A stretch of 49,347 nt of DNA. Source: JAGLQA01 sp023135565 (GTDB lineage Bacteria; Acidobacteriota; Aminicenantia; UBA2199). The position numbers and the translations under genes were made by a program. Of this stretch, positions 16,545-23,862 are shown piece by piece. Numbering within the stretch: the first letter of the stretch is position 1; each line of letters starts with the position of its first letter. The notes beneath the pieces are model-generated. The model was not told where the DNA came from. It made no database searches and saw only the letters and a list, made by a program, of their open reading frames with translations. The stretch is taken from the NCBI GenBank assembly GCA_030639305.1, contig DAOWCY010000028.1:1-49347 (forward strand), in the 5' to 3' direction.

Positions 16545-16804
16545 TAAAGCTCTAATCGGTTATACAGATCATCTAAATTCCTGGTTTTAACCAGGTTTCT
16601 TCCTTCATCCGAATCTCTAAAGGCTTCGAGAGTTTCTTCACTGGGTTCTTTAATTTCAAAGGGCAAGGCTTTTGCCGTCTTAACTTTGCTGTAAAACAAA
16701 TTGATGGCCTCAGTTGCGGAAAACCCCAGGGATTTAAAAATGGATTCAACCTCTTTTTTTAGTTCCGGCTCTATAGCTGCTCTTATTGTGGCTGTTTTTG
16801 CCAT
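16544..16804 (-). CDS. DinJ/RelB-family antitoxin
   Basis: 86 residues; start ATG preceded by GGAGGTGAAAAA. The ribbon-helix-helix N-terminus is clear: TATIRAAIEPELKKEVESIF, then LGFSATEAINLFYSKV, then the ALPFEIK strand. The acidic C-terminal tail (SEETLEAFRDSDEG) should wrap the toxin. DinJ/RelB proteins neutralise YafQ/RelE toxins and repress their own promoter as a complex. The promoter on the minus strand lies at 16849-16877. Confidence 0.88.
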   Translation of the reverse strand: MAKTATIRAAIEPELKKEVESIFKSLGFSATEAINLFYSKVKTAKALPFEIKEPSEETLEAFRDSDEGRNLVKTRNLDDLYNRLEL

Positions 16805-16848
16805 TTTTTCACCTCCTGTATAGCTAAACCTCAGTTACGGCACCATAT

Positions 16849-16877
16849 AATATAATATAATAATCATTTTTTGTCAA
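16849..16877 (-). promoter_or_regulatory. Promoter of the DinJ/YafQ-type operon
   Basis: On the minus strand TTGACA (16872-16877) and TATATT (16849-16854) are separated by 17 bp. The AT-rich -10 area repeats TATAT several times. Confidence 0.65.
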
Positions 16878-16883
16878 TTCTTG

Positions 16884-16908
16884 GGATTCTTTTTTGCCTG
16901 TCCCTTTT
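16884..16908 (+). repeat. 25-bp direct repeat, right
   Basis: Exact copy of 16155-16179. It lies just upstream of the DinJ/YafQ-type promoter and closes a ~730-bp unit. Confidence 0.85.
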
Positions 16909-16933
16909 CTCTCCCCTAAATGGACGCAATATA

Positions 16934-16967
16934 TCAACCGTTTTTTAAAAATTTAAAAAATGGTTGA
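16934..16967. promoter_or_regulatory. Operator-like inverted repeat of the XRE gene
   Basis: A 16-bp arm TCAACCGTTTTTTAAA and its reverse complement (one mismatch) are separated by two bases. The right arm overlaps the TTGACA (-35, 16964-16969) of the XRE-family gene. The symmetry and position suggest autoregulation by that protein. Confidence 0.55.
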
Positions 16968-17008
16968 CAAAAGTTCGCAAATAAGCCAACATCGGAGCCC
17001 AGGCTAAA

Positions 17009-17284
17009 ATGATTAAGTTTAAAGACTATTTAGATAAAAGGTTAAAAGATGATCCGGATTTGGCTTTAGGATTTTGGGACGGGTATGAAGATTTCAAGAT
17101 CGGCGTGATGTTGAAAGAAGCCAGGGAAAACTCCGGCCTAACCCAGGAACAGATAGCTCAAAGAATAAAAACTACAAAAAGTGTCATCTCCAGGATTGAA
17201 AATCATGCCAAAGATATCCGCCTTTCCACCCTGAAAAAATTCGCCAACGCATTAGGAAAAAAATTAACTGTTTTGATCGAATAG
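17009..17284 (+). CDS. XRE-family HTH protein, HigA-like orphan antitoxin
   Basis: 91 residues. Residues ~30-88 are a standard helix-turn-helix_3 domain: VMLKEARENSGLTQEQIAQR, KTTKSVISRIENH, RLSTLKKFANALGK. The N-terminal ~28 residues (FKDYLDKRLKDDPDLALGFW) match the leader seen in HigA-type antitoxins, which normally follow a HigB/RelE-type toxin gene. No toxin frame is present before or after it. It likely binds the inverted repeat overlapping its own promoter. The start has a GGAG 11 bases upstream. Whether it also acts on the downstream wtpA promoter is unknown. Confidence 0.8.
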   Translation: MIKFKDYLDKRLKDDPDLALGFWDGYEDFKIGVMLKEARENSGLTQEQIAQRIKTTKSVISRIENHAKDIRLSTLKKFANALGKKLTVLIE

Positions 17285-17302
17285 AATCGTTCATCTTTTA
17301 GT

Positions 17303-17331
17303 TTGACTATAACGGGCTTTTCTGGTATCAT
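17303..17331 (+). promoter_or_regulatory. Promoter of wtpA
   Basis: TTGACT at 17303-17308 and TATCAT at 17326-17331, 17-bp spacer, identical in layout to the left copy. Confidence 0.6.
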
Positions 17332-17332
17332 A

Positions 17333-17433
17333 CACTTTCTCCGAGCTTTTCGAGCTAAGGCGAATGCTACGCTCCAAAGCCGATAGGGTTAACCTGGAAA
17401 CGGGTTGGCCTTCCGTGTTTGAAAAGGAGAAAT
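17333..17433 (+). promoter_or_regulatory. Moco riboswitch, right copy
   Basis: Same motif set as the left copy. The central part (CCGATAGGGTTAACC through GGCCTTCCGTG) is identical; the differences fall in a hairpin loop region and at the 5' edge. It precedes the intact wtpA and should control Mo/W uptake according to cofactor level. Confidence 0.78.
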
Positions 17434-17489
17434 TAACCGGGTTCCACCCCATAATTCCCCCTTTTCAAACCTCTAAAACAGGTGTCTCT

Positions 17490-18455
17490 ATGAAAAAAAT
17501 TATGATTGTTTTGTCGCTGCTGCTGCTCTTTTTTTCCTGCGGGGAAAAGAAAAAAGAACAGGTACTGGTGCTTCATGCCGGTTCCCTGGCGCTTCCTTTT
17601 AAAGATATGGCTGCTGCGTTTATGGCTGAATACCCGGGCGTTCAGGTGCTGTTAGAAGCCCACGGCAGCCGCACCTGCGCCCGGCAGATCACGGACTTAG
17701 GCCGCCGCGCCGATGTGATGGCCTCAGCCGATTCGGCTGTGATTAAGAATCTCCTAATGCCCGAACATGCCGCTTTCTGCATTGATTTTACTACTAACGA
17801 AATGGCGCTGATGTACAGTGAGAAGAGCCTTTTTGCCGAAGAAATTAATGCCCGGAACTGGTTCGAGATATTGTTAAGGCCGGGGGTGGAATACGGTCAT
17901 TCGGATCCCAATGCCGACCCCTGCGGTTACCGGGCGCTGTTGACCTGGCAACTGGCAGAAAAACATTACCGGTCGCCGGGCCTCTTCGATAAATTGAAAG
18001 AGAAAATGCCCAAAAAAAACATCCGCCCCAAAGAGGTGGATTTGATTGCTTTACTGGAAGCCGGGGAACTCGATTATATCTTTATTTACCGCAGTGTGGC
18101 GGAACAGCACAAGGCGGCTTATGTGCAGCTTCCCGATGAGGTGAATCTAAAATCCGCTGCCCTGGCGGATTTTTACCGCGGCGCGTCGCTGCAGGTAAGC
18201 GGTAAAAAACCGGGGCAATGGATAGAGAAAAGAGGCGCACCCATGGTGTATGGCATCACCCTGCCGAAGAATGCGCAGAATCCGGCCGGGGGCGCTGCGT
18301 TTATTGCTTTCGTGTTGAGCAAGGCGGGACAAGAAATCATGAAAAAGAACGGCCAGCCGGAGATTATTCCCCCCACAGTGGATAACAAAGAGAACCTCCC
18401 CGAAATGTTAAAAAAAAAATTAGATGATGCCTTCGGCGAGTCAGAACCTTTTTGA
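17490..18455 (+). CDS. wtpA: Tungstate/molybdate-binding lipoprotein WtpA
   Basis: 321 residues from ATG 17490, preceded by AGGTG at 5 bases; a longer in-frame start would run through the riboswitch and is rejected. The N-terminus is a lipoprotein-like signal (KKIMIVLSLLLLFFSC-G). The mature part has the WtpA/ModA-type oxyanion-binding fold: HAGSLALPF, GSRTCARQITDLG, RRADVMASADSAVI, then SDPNADPCGYRALLTWQLA, LLEAGELDYIFIYRSVA and YGITLPKNA. These motifs fit the WtpA (tungstate-preferring, class III) branch better than classical ModA, but substrate preference is inferred. It delivers oxyanion to WtpBC, encoded 200 bases downstream. Regulated by the Moco riboswitch in its leader. Confidence 0.88.
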   Translation: MKKIMIVLSLLLLFFSCGEKKKEQVLVLHAGSLALPFKDMAAAFMAEYPGVQVLLEAHGSRTCARQITDLGRRADVMASADSAVIKNLLMPEHAAFCIDFTTNEMALMYSEKSLFAEEINARNWFEILLRPGVEYGHSDPNADPCGYRALLTWQLAEKHYRSPGLFDKLKEKMPKKNIRPKEVDLIALLEAGELDYIFIYRSVAEQHKAAYVQLPDEVNLKSAALADFYRGASLQVSGKKPGQWIEKRGAPMVYGITLPKNAQNPAGGAAFIAFVLSKAGQEIMKKNGQPEIIPPTVDNKENLPEMLKKKLDDAFGESEPF

Positions 18456-18650
18456 AAAAAGGTTCCGACACCTCCAAAAACTTCTATTAAGCTGAACGTT
18501 TGGGCAAATTCCCCAACGTTTGATGTGGGCGCAAACGTTTGCTTAACAAAAGTTTTGATCAAACTTTTTTGAAGGTGCGGTGTGCCGCGGCCCCCAACTT
18601 CAATTTAATGGGGGCGTCACCCGGCAGGGTCGCCGAAGGCAAATAAAATA
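18441..18650 (+). repeat. Dispersed repeat copy 6, arm of inverted repeat around wtpBC
   Basis: The 44 bases at 18441-18484 are the exact reverse complement of 20572-20615, and 18541-18568 is the exact reverse complement of 20487-20514. The centre (GCTGAACGTTTGGGCAAATT onwards) is in direct orientation in both copies. A further segment with GGCCCCCAACTTCAATTTAA recurs at ~28820. The repeat overlaps the last codons of wtpA and ends in GCCGAAGGCAAA, a variant of the usual terminal motif. Confidence 0.9.
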
Positions 18651-18655
18651 AAAAC

Positions 18656-19411
18656 ATGAAATTTAAAATAATTTTTTCTTTTTTGGGTTTCCTGCTGCTG
18701 TTGTTTATCGCCGTGCCTATCTTTAAGATGCTGACAGCGGCAGACCCGGCAGCCCTACTGGAAACAGCCAAAGACGCGGAAGTCTACAATGCTATTTTTT
18801 TAACGCTGCGGGCTTCGCTGTGGGCTACTATTGCCGCCCTGCTCTGCGGCGTACCGTTAGCTTACCTGCTGGCGCGGAAAGATTTTCGCGGCAAAAAGTT
18901 AGTGGAAGGCATTATCGACCTGCCGGTGATTATTCCCCACACCGCTGCCGGCATTGCGCTGCTCACTGTTTGGGGGCGCAATTCCTGGTTTTCAAAACTA
19001 AGCGGGATAAATATCATCGGCACCGAAATCGCCATCTCTTTAGGAATGTTTTTTGTTTCCGTGCCTTTTTTGGTGAATGCGGTGAAAGAAGGTTTTAACT
19101 TGATCGACGAAAGGTATGAAAAAACCGCCGTCACCCTGGGCGCTTCGCCCTGGAAAGCCTTTTTGACCATCAGTTTGCCCATGGTCAAAAAATCGCTTAT
19201 TTCCGGCTCTATTATGATGTGGGGCCGGGGGATTTCCGAGTTCGGCGCCGTGGTGATTTTGGCTTTTCATCCCATGACCGCGCCTGTGCTTATTTTCGAG
19301 CGTTTTCGCAATTTCGGCTTAAAGTACGCTCTGCCGGTGACCGCGCTGTTGATATTGATAAGCTTGATGGTGTTTATTGTTGTTCGAGTCTTCGAGGATA
19401 GGAAATCATGA
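18656..19411 (+). CDS. wtpB: Tungstate/molybdate ABC transporter permease WtpB
   Basis: 251 residues with five to six membrane segments (first at ~5-22, then ~45-75 and four more). The ATPase-contact loop is clear: EKTAVTLGASPWKAFLTISLP near 157-177. LPVIIPHTAAGIALL and the SEFGAVVIL segment are typical of the ModB/WtpB/CysTW permease group. It forms the inner-membrane channel of the uptake system with WtpC. The gene follows wtpA after a 200-base repeat; only a weak GAAGG far upstream serves as binding site. It ends in ATGA overlap with wtpC, implying coupled translation. Confidence 0.9.
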   Translation: MKFKIIFSFLGFLLLLFIAVPIFKMLTAADPAALLETAKDAEVYNAIFLTLRASLWATIAALLCGVPLAYLLARKDFRGKKLVEGIIDLPVIIPHTAAGIALLTVWGRNSWFSKLSGINIIGTEIAISLGMFFVSVPFLVNAVKEGFNLIDERYEKTAVTLGASPWKAFLTISLPMVKKSLISGSIMMWGRGISEFGAVVILAFHPMTAPVLIFERFRNFGLKYALPVTALLILISLMVFIVVRVFEDRKS

Positions 19412-20448
19412 GCCTGAAATTACAAAATATAAGCAAAAATTTTAAGCAGTTCGCCTTGAAAGAAATAAATTTAGAAATTAAGCAGGGCGAATATTTTGTA
19501 ATTTTGGGCCCCAGCGGCGCCGGTAAAACCCTGATCTTAGAAATGATAGCCGGGCTTTTAAAACCCGATGCCGGGGCGGTTTCCGGCATAGACCGGGGCA
19601 AGATCGGTTTTATTTACCAGGATTATATGCTTTTTCCCCATTTGACGGTTTATGAAAACATCGCCTATGGTTTAAAAATCAGGAAAAGAGACAGCCGGGA
19701 AATTAAAGCCCTAATCGAAAAATTGGCGGCCCGGCAGGACATCGAACATCTTTTGCAGCGTGATGTGTTAAACCTGTCGGGAGGCGAGAAGCAGCGGGTA
19801 GCTATTGCCAGGGCCCTGGCTGTTTCGCCGCGGGTTTTTCTTCTCGACGAACCCACCGCGGCCTTAGACAGGAATGCCAGGATCAAGACCCGTTCAATGT
19901 TTATGGACTTGCATAAAGAGACCGCTGCCACTTTTGTTCATGTGACCCATGATTTTGAAGAAGCGTTGGCCCTGGCCGACAGGATTGCTATTTTGATAGA
20001 CGGCGGCATTGTGCAGTGCGGCCGGCCCGATGATGTGTTTAATAATCCCGCCGGTAAAGAAACGGCGGATTTTTTAGGCTACCGCAATGTATTCGGCGGT
20101 AAAGTGGAGAACGGTTTAATCGACATAGACGGAGTGACTGTTGCCGTGCCCCTGGAAAAAGCAGATTATGCTTATATTGCTATTCGTACCGATGATATTA
20201 TTATTTCCAAACAGCGGATCGAATCTTCGGCCAGGAACTCTTTTTATGGTACGGTGAAGAATGTGATCAACAAGTCGTCCATGGTAGAGGTCGTTCTCGA
20301 AGTGGGGGGGGCGGGTTCGGCGCCCCCCAACGGCATAGAGTTAGCTGTGGATATTACCCGGAAGTCTAAAGAAGAGATGGGCATCGAACCAGGCATGCCC
20401 ATGTGGGCTACATTCAAAGTCTCTTCGATAAAAATATTTAGGCATTGA
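19408..20448 (+). CDS. wtpC: Tungstate/molybdate ABC transporter ATPase WtpC
   Basis: 346 residues. All ABC motifs are intact: Walker A GPSGAGKT (34-41), Q-loop IYQDY (~69-73), signature LSGGEKQR (123-130), Walker B VFLLDEPTAALD (143-154) and the H-loop HVTHD. The C-terminal ~110 residues (from ~230, FLGYRNVFGG onward) form a TOBE/MOP-like regulatory module, as in ModC/WtpC, which can bind oxyanion. It energises import through WtpB. The start overlaps the wtpB stop by four bases. A G-rich stretch with Gly-Gly-Ala-Gly-Ser near ~292 interrupts the TOBE part without breaking the frame. Confidence 0.92.
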   Translation: MSLKLQNISKNFKQFALKEINLEIKQGEYFVILGPSGAGKTLILEMIAGLLKPDAGAVSGIDRGKIGFIYQDYMLFPHLTVYENIAYGLKIRKRDSREIKALIEKLAARQDIEHLLQRDVLNLSGGEKQRVAIARALAVSPRVFLLDEPTAALDRNARIKTRSMFMDLHKETAATFVHVTHDFEEALALADRIAILIDGGIVQCGRPDDVFNNPAGKETADFLGYRNVFGGKVENGLIDIDGVTVAVPLEKADYAYIAIRTDDIIISKQRIESSARNSFYGTVKNVINKSSMVEVVLEVGGAGSAPPNGIELAVDITRKSKEEMGIEPGMPMWATFKVSSIKIFRH

Positions 20449-20636
20449 CTTGCCTCCGGCGGCCCTGCCGGGAGCCAAACTTTTGTAAAAGTTTGATCAA
20501 AACTTTTGTTAAGCTGAACGTTTGGGCAAATTCTCCAACGTTCGACATTGGGCACAAACGTCTGCTCAATTGAAGTTTTTGGAGGTGTCGGAACCTTTTT
20601 TCAAAAAGGTTCTGACCCGCCGGAGGCAAAATTAGG
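20449..20636 (+). repeat. Dispersed repeat copy 7, partner arm after wtpBC
   Basis: Begins in inverted orientation (TTGCCTCCGGCGGCC) and ends in direct orientation (CCCGCCGGAGGCAA), so it is itself a composite palindrome. It contains the 28-bp and 44-bp arms matched in 18441-18568. It ends just before moeA. Confidence 0.9.
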
Positions 20637-20643
20637 AGTAAAA

Positions 20644-21813
20644 ATGATACAAGTTGAAGATGCAGAAAAGATATTAAATAAGATCGAAATAAAGCCGGCA
20701 ATCGAGGAAGTACCTCTTCTCGAAGCGTTAGGCAGGGTACTGGCCGGGGATGTCGTATCTAAAATCGACATGCCTCCTTTCGATAAATCGGCCATGGACG
20801 GTTTTGCTTTCTCTTCGTCGGATAAATCGCCCGCCTATAAAATCGTGGAAACCATCGCCGCCGGTGATATTCCCCAAAAAGAACTAAAAAAAGGCGAATG
20901 CGCCAAAATCATGACCGGCGCTATGCTGCCCAAAGGCGCGGACCGGGTCATCAAAAGAGAAATCACGGCGGAAGAAGACGGTTTTATGACAATTTTGGAA
21001 GAGGAAAAAACGCTCAACGTCTGTCACAAAGGCGAAGACGTCAAAACCGGCGACTTGATTTTGAGTTCCGGCGCTCTAATTAGACCCCAGGAAACCGCCA
21101 TTATCGCTTCCATGGGCCGGGCTGCCGTACCGGTATACAAAAAACCGCTGGTAGGCATTTTGACCACCGGTTCGGAGATCGTCGAACCCGGCGGGGAATT
21201 GCGGCAGGGACAAATCTACAACAGCAACGCCTATTCCCTCACCGCCCAGGTTCGGCATATGGGAGCAGCAGTCGAATACGGCGGCATCGCTTTAGACGAT
21301 AAAACCGGCATAAAAGAACAGGTTTCCCGGTTTTTTGAAAAAGTAGATATGGTGATTATTTCCGGCGGTGTTTCCATGGGCGATTTCGACTTTGTCCCCG
21401 GCATACTGGAAGAATTGGGCGTCAAGCTCTACTTCCAAAAAATAGCAATTAAACCCGGCAAACCCACGGTTTTCGGCACTAAAGACGAAACAGTATTTTT
21501 CGGTTTGCCCGGCAACCCGGTTTCTACTTTCGTTGTCTTCGAGATTTTTGTCAAGCCTTTTCTTTATCGTATGATGGGATTTTCTTATGAACCCTTTTTT
21601 ATCGAAGCGATGATGAAGCAGGATTATAAACGCAAGAAAAGCGCCCGGACTGCTTTCCTGCCGGTAATGTACCGCGACGGTTTTGTCGAAACCGTCGAAT
21701 ATCACGGTTCTGCGCACCTCTATGCGCTGTCACAAGCCAATGCGTTGTTGAAAGTTCCAGCCGGGCAGGACCGGGTTTTGAAAGGGAGTACCGTATATGT
21801 TAGACAGGTTTAA
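20644..21813 (+). CDS. moeA: Molybdopterin molybdenumtransferase MoeA
   Basis: 389 residues from ATG 20644, preceded by TTAGGAG; a longer frame runs through the repeat and is rejected. MoeA inserts molybdate or tungstate into adenylated molybdopterin. Seen: MPPFDKSAMDGFAF near 42-55, the MTGAMLPKGADRVI segment, the GILTTGSEIVEPGGEL loop, SGGVSMGDFDFVPG and FGLPGNPVSTFV in the MogA-like domain, and a C-terminal beta-barrel. Length is normal. It overlaps moaA by 17 bases and follows the transporter, in one cofactor operon. In organisms with tungstoenzymes some MoeA copies are W-specific; this cannot be told here. Confidence 0.94.
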   Translation: MIQVEDAEKILNKIEIKPAIEEVPLLEALGRVLAGDVVSKIDMPPFDKSAMDGFAFSSSDKSPAYKIVETIAAGDIPQKELKKGECAKIMTGAMLPKGADRVIKREITAEEDGFMTILEEEKTLNVCHKGEDVKTGDLILSSGALIRPQETAIIASMGRAAVPVYKKPLVGILTTGSEIVEPGGELRQGQIYNSNAYSLTAQVRHMGAAVEYGGIALDDKTGIKEQVSRFFEKVDMVIISGGVSMGDFDFVPGILEELGVKLYFQKIAIKPGKPTVFGTKDETVFFGLPGNPVSTFVVFEIFVKPFLYRMMGFSYEPFFIEAMMKQDYKRKKSARTAFLPVMYRDGFVETVEYHGSAHLYALSQANALLKVPAGQDRVLKGSTVYVRQV

Positions 21814-22603
21814 CCGCCGGATTCATTATTTGCGCATTTCGGTAACCGACAGGTGTAATCTCAGGTGCACCTATTGTATGCCTGAAGAGGGCATCCACCT
21901 GAAGCGGCACAACGACATCATCTCCTATGAAAAGATGGTAGAAATAGTAGAAGCGGCAGCGCGGTTGGGTATCGACAAAGTGCGTTTAACCGGCGGCGAG
22001 CCTTTGGTCAGGAAAGGCGTCTCTTATCTTATCGAGCGTATCAAAGCAGTGCCCGGCATCGAGGAAGTGGCCCTGACTACGAACGGTGTGCTGCTGACAG
22101 ACATGGCCGTGGAGCTAAAAAAAGCCGGTTTAGACCGTTTGAACATCTCTTTAGACACCATAGACCCCGAAAAGTATAAAAAAATTACCAGGGTAGGTGA
22201 TATATCTCATGTGTTGGCCGGGCTCGACGCAGCCGCCGCAGCCGGGTTCCGCGGCACCAAGATCAACATGGTGGTGATACCCGGCGTGAACGAAAACGAA
22301 GTGGCGGGCATGACAGCTTTTTGCTTAAAAAAAGGGCTGCGTTTGCAGCGCATCAATCATTATTCGTTGACCGGATTGGACAGCATTAACCGTGATTACC
22401 GGGCAGAGCGGCCATTATCCTGCCGGGAGTGCAACCGAATCCGGTTAACTTCCGAAGGCAAGTTGAAACCCTGTCTTTTTTCCGACCGGGAGTATGAGAT
22501 CGATTTTGCCGATTTAGAAGGCAGTTTACGGGCAGCGATATTGGATAAGCCCCGGGAGGGCACCTGCTGCACCACCAAAGGCAACTGGCAAATCGGAGGA
22601 TAG
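21797..22603 (+). CDS. moaA: GTP 3',8-cyclase MoaA, compact form
   Basis: 268 residues, about 55 shorter than most MoaA (~325). The radical-SAM cluster is CNLRCTYC (C20, C24, C27); GGEP follows. The second [4Fe-4S] site is kept: CRECNRIRLTSEGKLKPC (C209, C212, C226). The C-terminal GG that reaches the active site is present (WQIGG). The missing part lies between the TIM-barrel end (LRLQRINHYSL) and the second cluster. The enzyme starts molybdopterin synthesis from GTP. GGGAG stands 9 bases before the ATG, inside the end of moeA. Confidence 0.9.
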   Translation: MLDRFNRRIHYLRISVTDRCNLRCTYCMPEEGIHLKRHNDIISYEKMVEIVEAAARLGIDKVRLTGGEPLVRKGVSYLIERIKAVPGIEEVALTTNGVLLTDMAVELKKAGLDRLNISLDTIDPEKYKKITRVGDISHVLAGLDAAAAAGFRGTKINMVVIPGVNENEVAGMTAFCLKKGLRLQRINHYSLTGLDSINRDYRAERPLSCRECNRIRLTSEGKLKPCLFSDREYEIDFADLEGSLRAAILDKPREGTCCTTKGNWQIGG

Positions 22604-22654
22604 TTTTTTTACCACGAAGCACACGAAAAACACGAAGGGGATCGGTGATCCCAC

Positions 22655-22803
22655 CCTAAACGAAAGTTTTGTTCAAACTTTTTCAACCCCGCGGCGCGGT
22701 GAGCCGATGAGGGGCATTTTACAGGACGAAAAAGCGTATCGCTCAACAAAAGTTTTGGGAGTCCAGAACCCTTTTTCAAAAGGGTTTTGGCCGCCGGAGG
22801 CAA
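22655..22803 (+). repeat. Dispersed repeat copy 8
   Basis: Contains AAAGTTTTGTTCAAACTTT, CCCCGCGGCGCGG, AACAAAAGTTTTGG, the hairpin ACCCTTTTTCAAAAGGGTT and the terminal GGCCGCCGGAGGCAAA. It fills the gap before moaC. Confidence 0.8.
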
Positions 22804-22830
22804 ATTTAATATAGAATAAAAGGAGGTCTC

Positions 22831-23364
22831 ATGAAATTATCGCATGTGAATAAAGCAGGCGAAGCCGATATGGTAGACATCAGCGCCAAAGAAATCGTGC
22901 ATCGTGAAGCAGTTGCTTCCGGCGCTATTTTTTTGCAGCCCGGGACCATCGAGCTTATTAAAAAGAATATGGTCAAAAAAGGCGATGTGCTTTCCGTAGC
23001 GCGCATAGCCGCCATCAGCGGAGCAAAAAAGACCTTCGATCTCATCCCCTTGTGTCACAATATCCCTATTAATAAGATCGAAGTCTCTTTTGTTGTCCGG
23101 GAAGACAGGATAGACATCGGGGCCAGGGCGGTTTGCGATGCCAAAACCGGCATCGAAATGGAAGCGTTGACCGCAGTCTCTATCGCCGCTCTCACTATTT
23201 ATGACATGTGCAAAGCGGTAGATAAAAAGATGATTATTTCCAACATAAAGTTAGACGAAAAAAAGAAGGAGTCGGCGGAGTGCGGCGCACCCTATGAGGG
23301 GCCTGGCGAAAGCATCTTCGACCATGTTGCCCCGAAAGTTTGTTTTTTCAGCAAACTTTCATGA
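22831..23364 (+). CDS. moaC: Cyclic pyranopterin monophosphate synthase MoaC
   Basis: 177 residues; AAAGGAGG lies 6 bases before the ATG. MoaC converts the MoaA product into cyclic pyranopterin monophosphate. Family motifs: MVDISAKEIVHREAVASG, TFDLIPLCHNIP, KTGIEMEALTAVSIAALTIYDMCKAVDK and the IKLDEKKK strand. The last ~20 residues (DHVAPKVCFFSKLS) extend past the usual end and run into repeat-like DNA. Second step of the pathway started by MoaA directly upstream. Confidence 0.94.
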   Translation: MKLSHVNKAGEADMVDISAKEIVHREAVASGAIFLQPGTIELIKKNMVKKGDVLSVARIAAISGAKKTFDLIPLCHNIPINKIEVSFVVREDRIDIGARAVCDAKTGIEMEALTAVSIAALTIYDMCKAVDKKMIISNIKLDEKKKESAECGAPYEGPGESIFDHVAPKVCFFSKLS

Positions 23365-23365
23365 A

Positions 23366-23402
23366 GTATTAATAAAAAGGTTCTGACCCGCCGGAGGCAA
23401 GA
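23366..23402 (+). repeat. Dispersed repeat fragment, copy 9
   Basis: A short fragment AAAAAGGTTCTGACCCGCCG followed by GAGGCAAG, matching the 3' end of the copy before moeA. Confidence 0.7.
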
Positions 23403-23412
23403 AGTTAAAAAA

Positions 23413-23862
23413 ATGAAAAAAACAAAAATAGAATTTAAGATCGAATCGGTCAATATTTCCGATAAGAAAGGCGTACAGAAGCACCGCGTAGAGGAAGTGG
23501 AATTAGTAGAAGATTTCGGCATCAAAGGGGACGCCCATGCCGGGAAATGGCACCGGCAGGTCTCTTTTTTGGCTGGTGAGGGCGTCGACAAAATGAAAGA
23601 GAAGGGCTTAGAATTGCAGCCCGGCGCATTTGGTGAGAACATTGTTACCAGGGGCATAGACTGGAGTCAAGTCAAAGTCGGCGGCAAAGTGTTTATTAAG
23701 GACCTTATTTTGGAAGTGACCCAGATCGGCAAAGAGTGTCATGACCGGTGTGCCATTTATTATGCCGCCGGGGAATGTATTATGCCCAAGCAGGGCATCT
23801 TTGTCAAAGTGTTGAAAGGAGGCAGAATCCATGCTGAAGATAGCGGTTATTACAGTATCTGA
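23413..23862 (+). CDS. MOSC-domain protein
   Basis: 149 residues. The MOSC core is seen as DFGIKGDAHAG, GAFGENIVTRG, and the Cys-containing ECHDRCAIYYAAGECIMPKQGIFVKV, with the conserved Cys expected to handle sulfur. Stand-alone MOSC proteins are found beside molybdopterin genes and are thought to deliver sulfur or assist cofactor maturation; the exact reaction is unknown. The ATG has no close binding site (GGAGG is 16 bases upstream), so start and expression level are uncertain. It overlaps mogA by 32 bases. Confidence 0.85.
   Translation: MKKTKIEFKIESVNISDKKGVQKHRVEEVELVEDFGIKGDAHAGKWHRQVSFLAGEGVDKMKEKGLELQPGAFGENIVTRGIDWSQVKVGGKVFIKDLILEVTQIGKECHDRCAIYYAAGECIMPKQGIFVKVLKGGRIHAEDSGYYSI

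Larger units (their letters stand above)
17302..17820 (+). repeat. 519-bp duplicated block, right copy
   Basis: Full-length counterpart of 15637-16155, without insertions or deletions between them. This copy continues into the complete wtpA gene, so it is likely the functional original. Confidence 0.9.

Noticed and set aside
17364..17489. 42-codon upstream extension of wtpA
   Set aside because: It runs through the conserved Moco riboswitch; the AGGTG and lipoprotein signal fix the start at 17490.
20548..20643. 32-codon upstream extension of moeA
   Set aside because: It translates the dispersed repeat; TTAGGAG and the conserved MoeA N-terminus fix the start at 20644.
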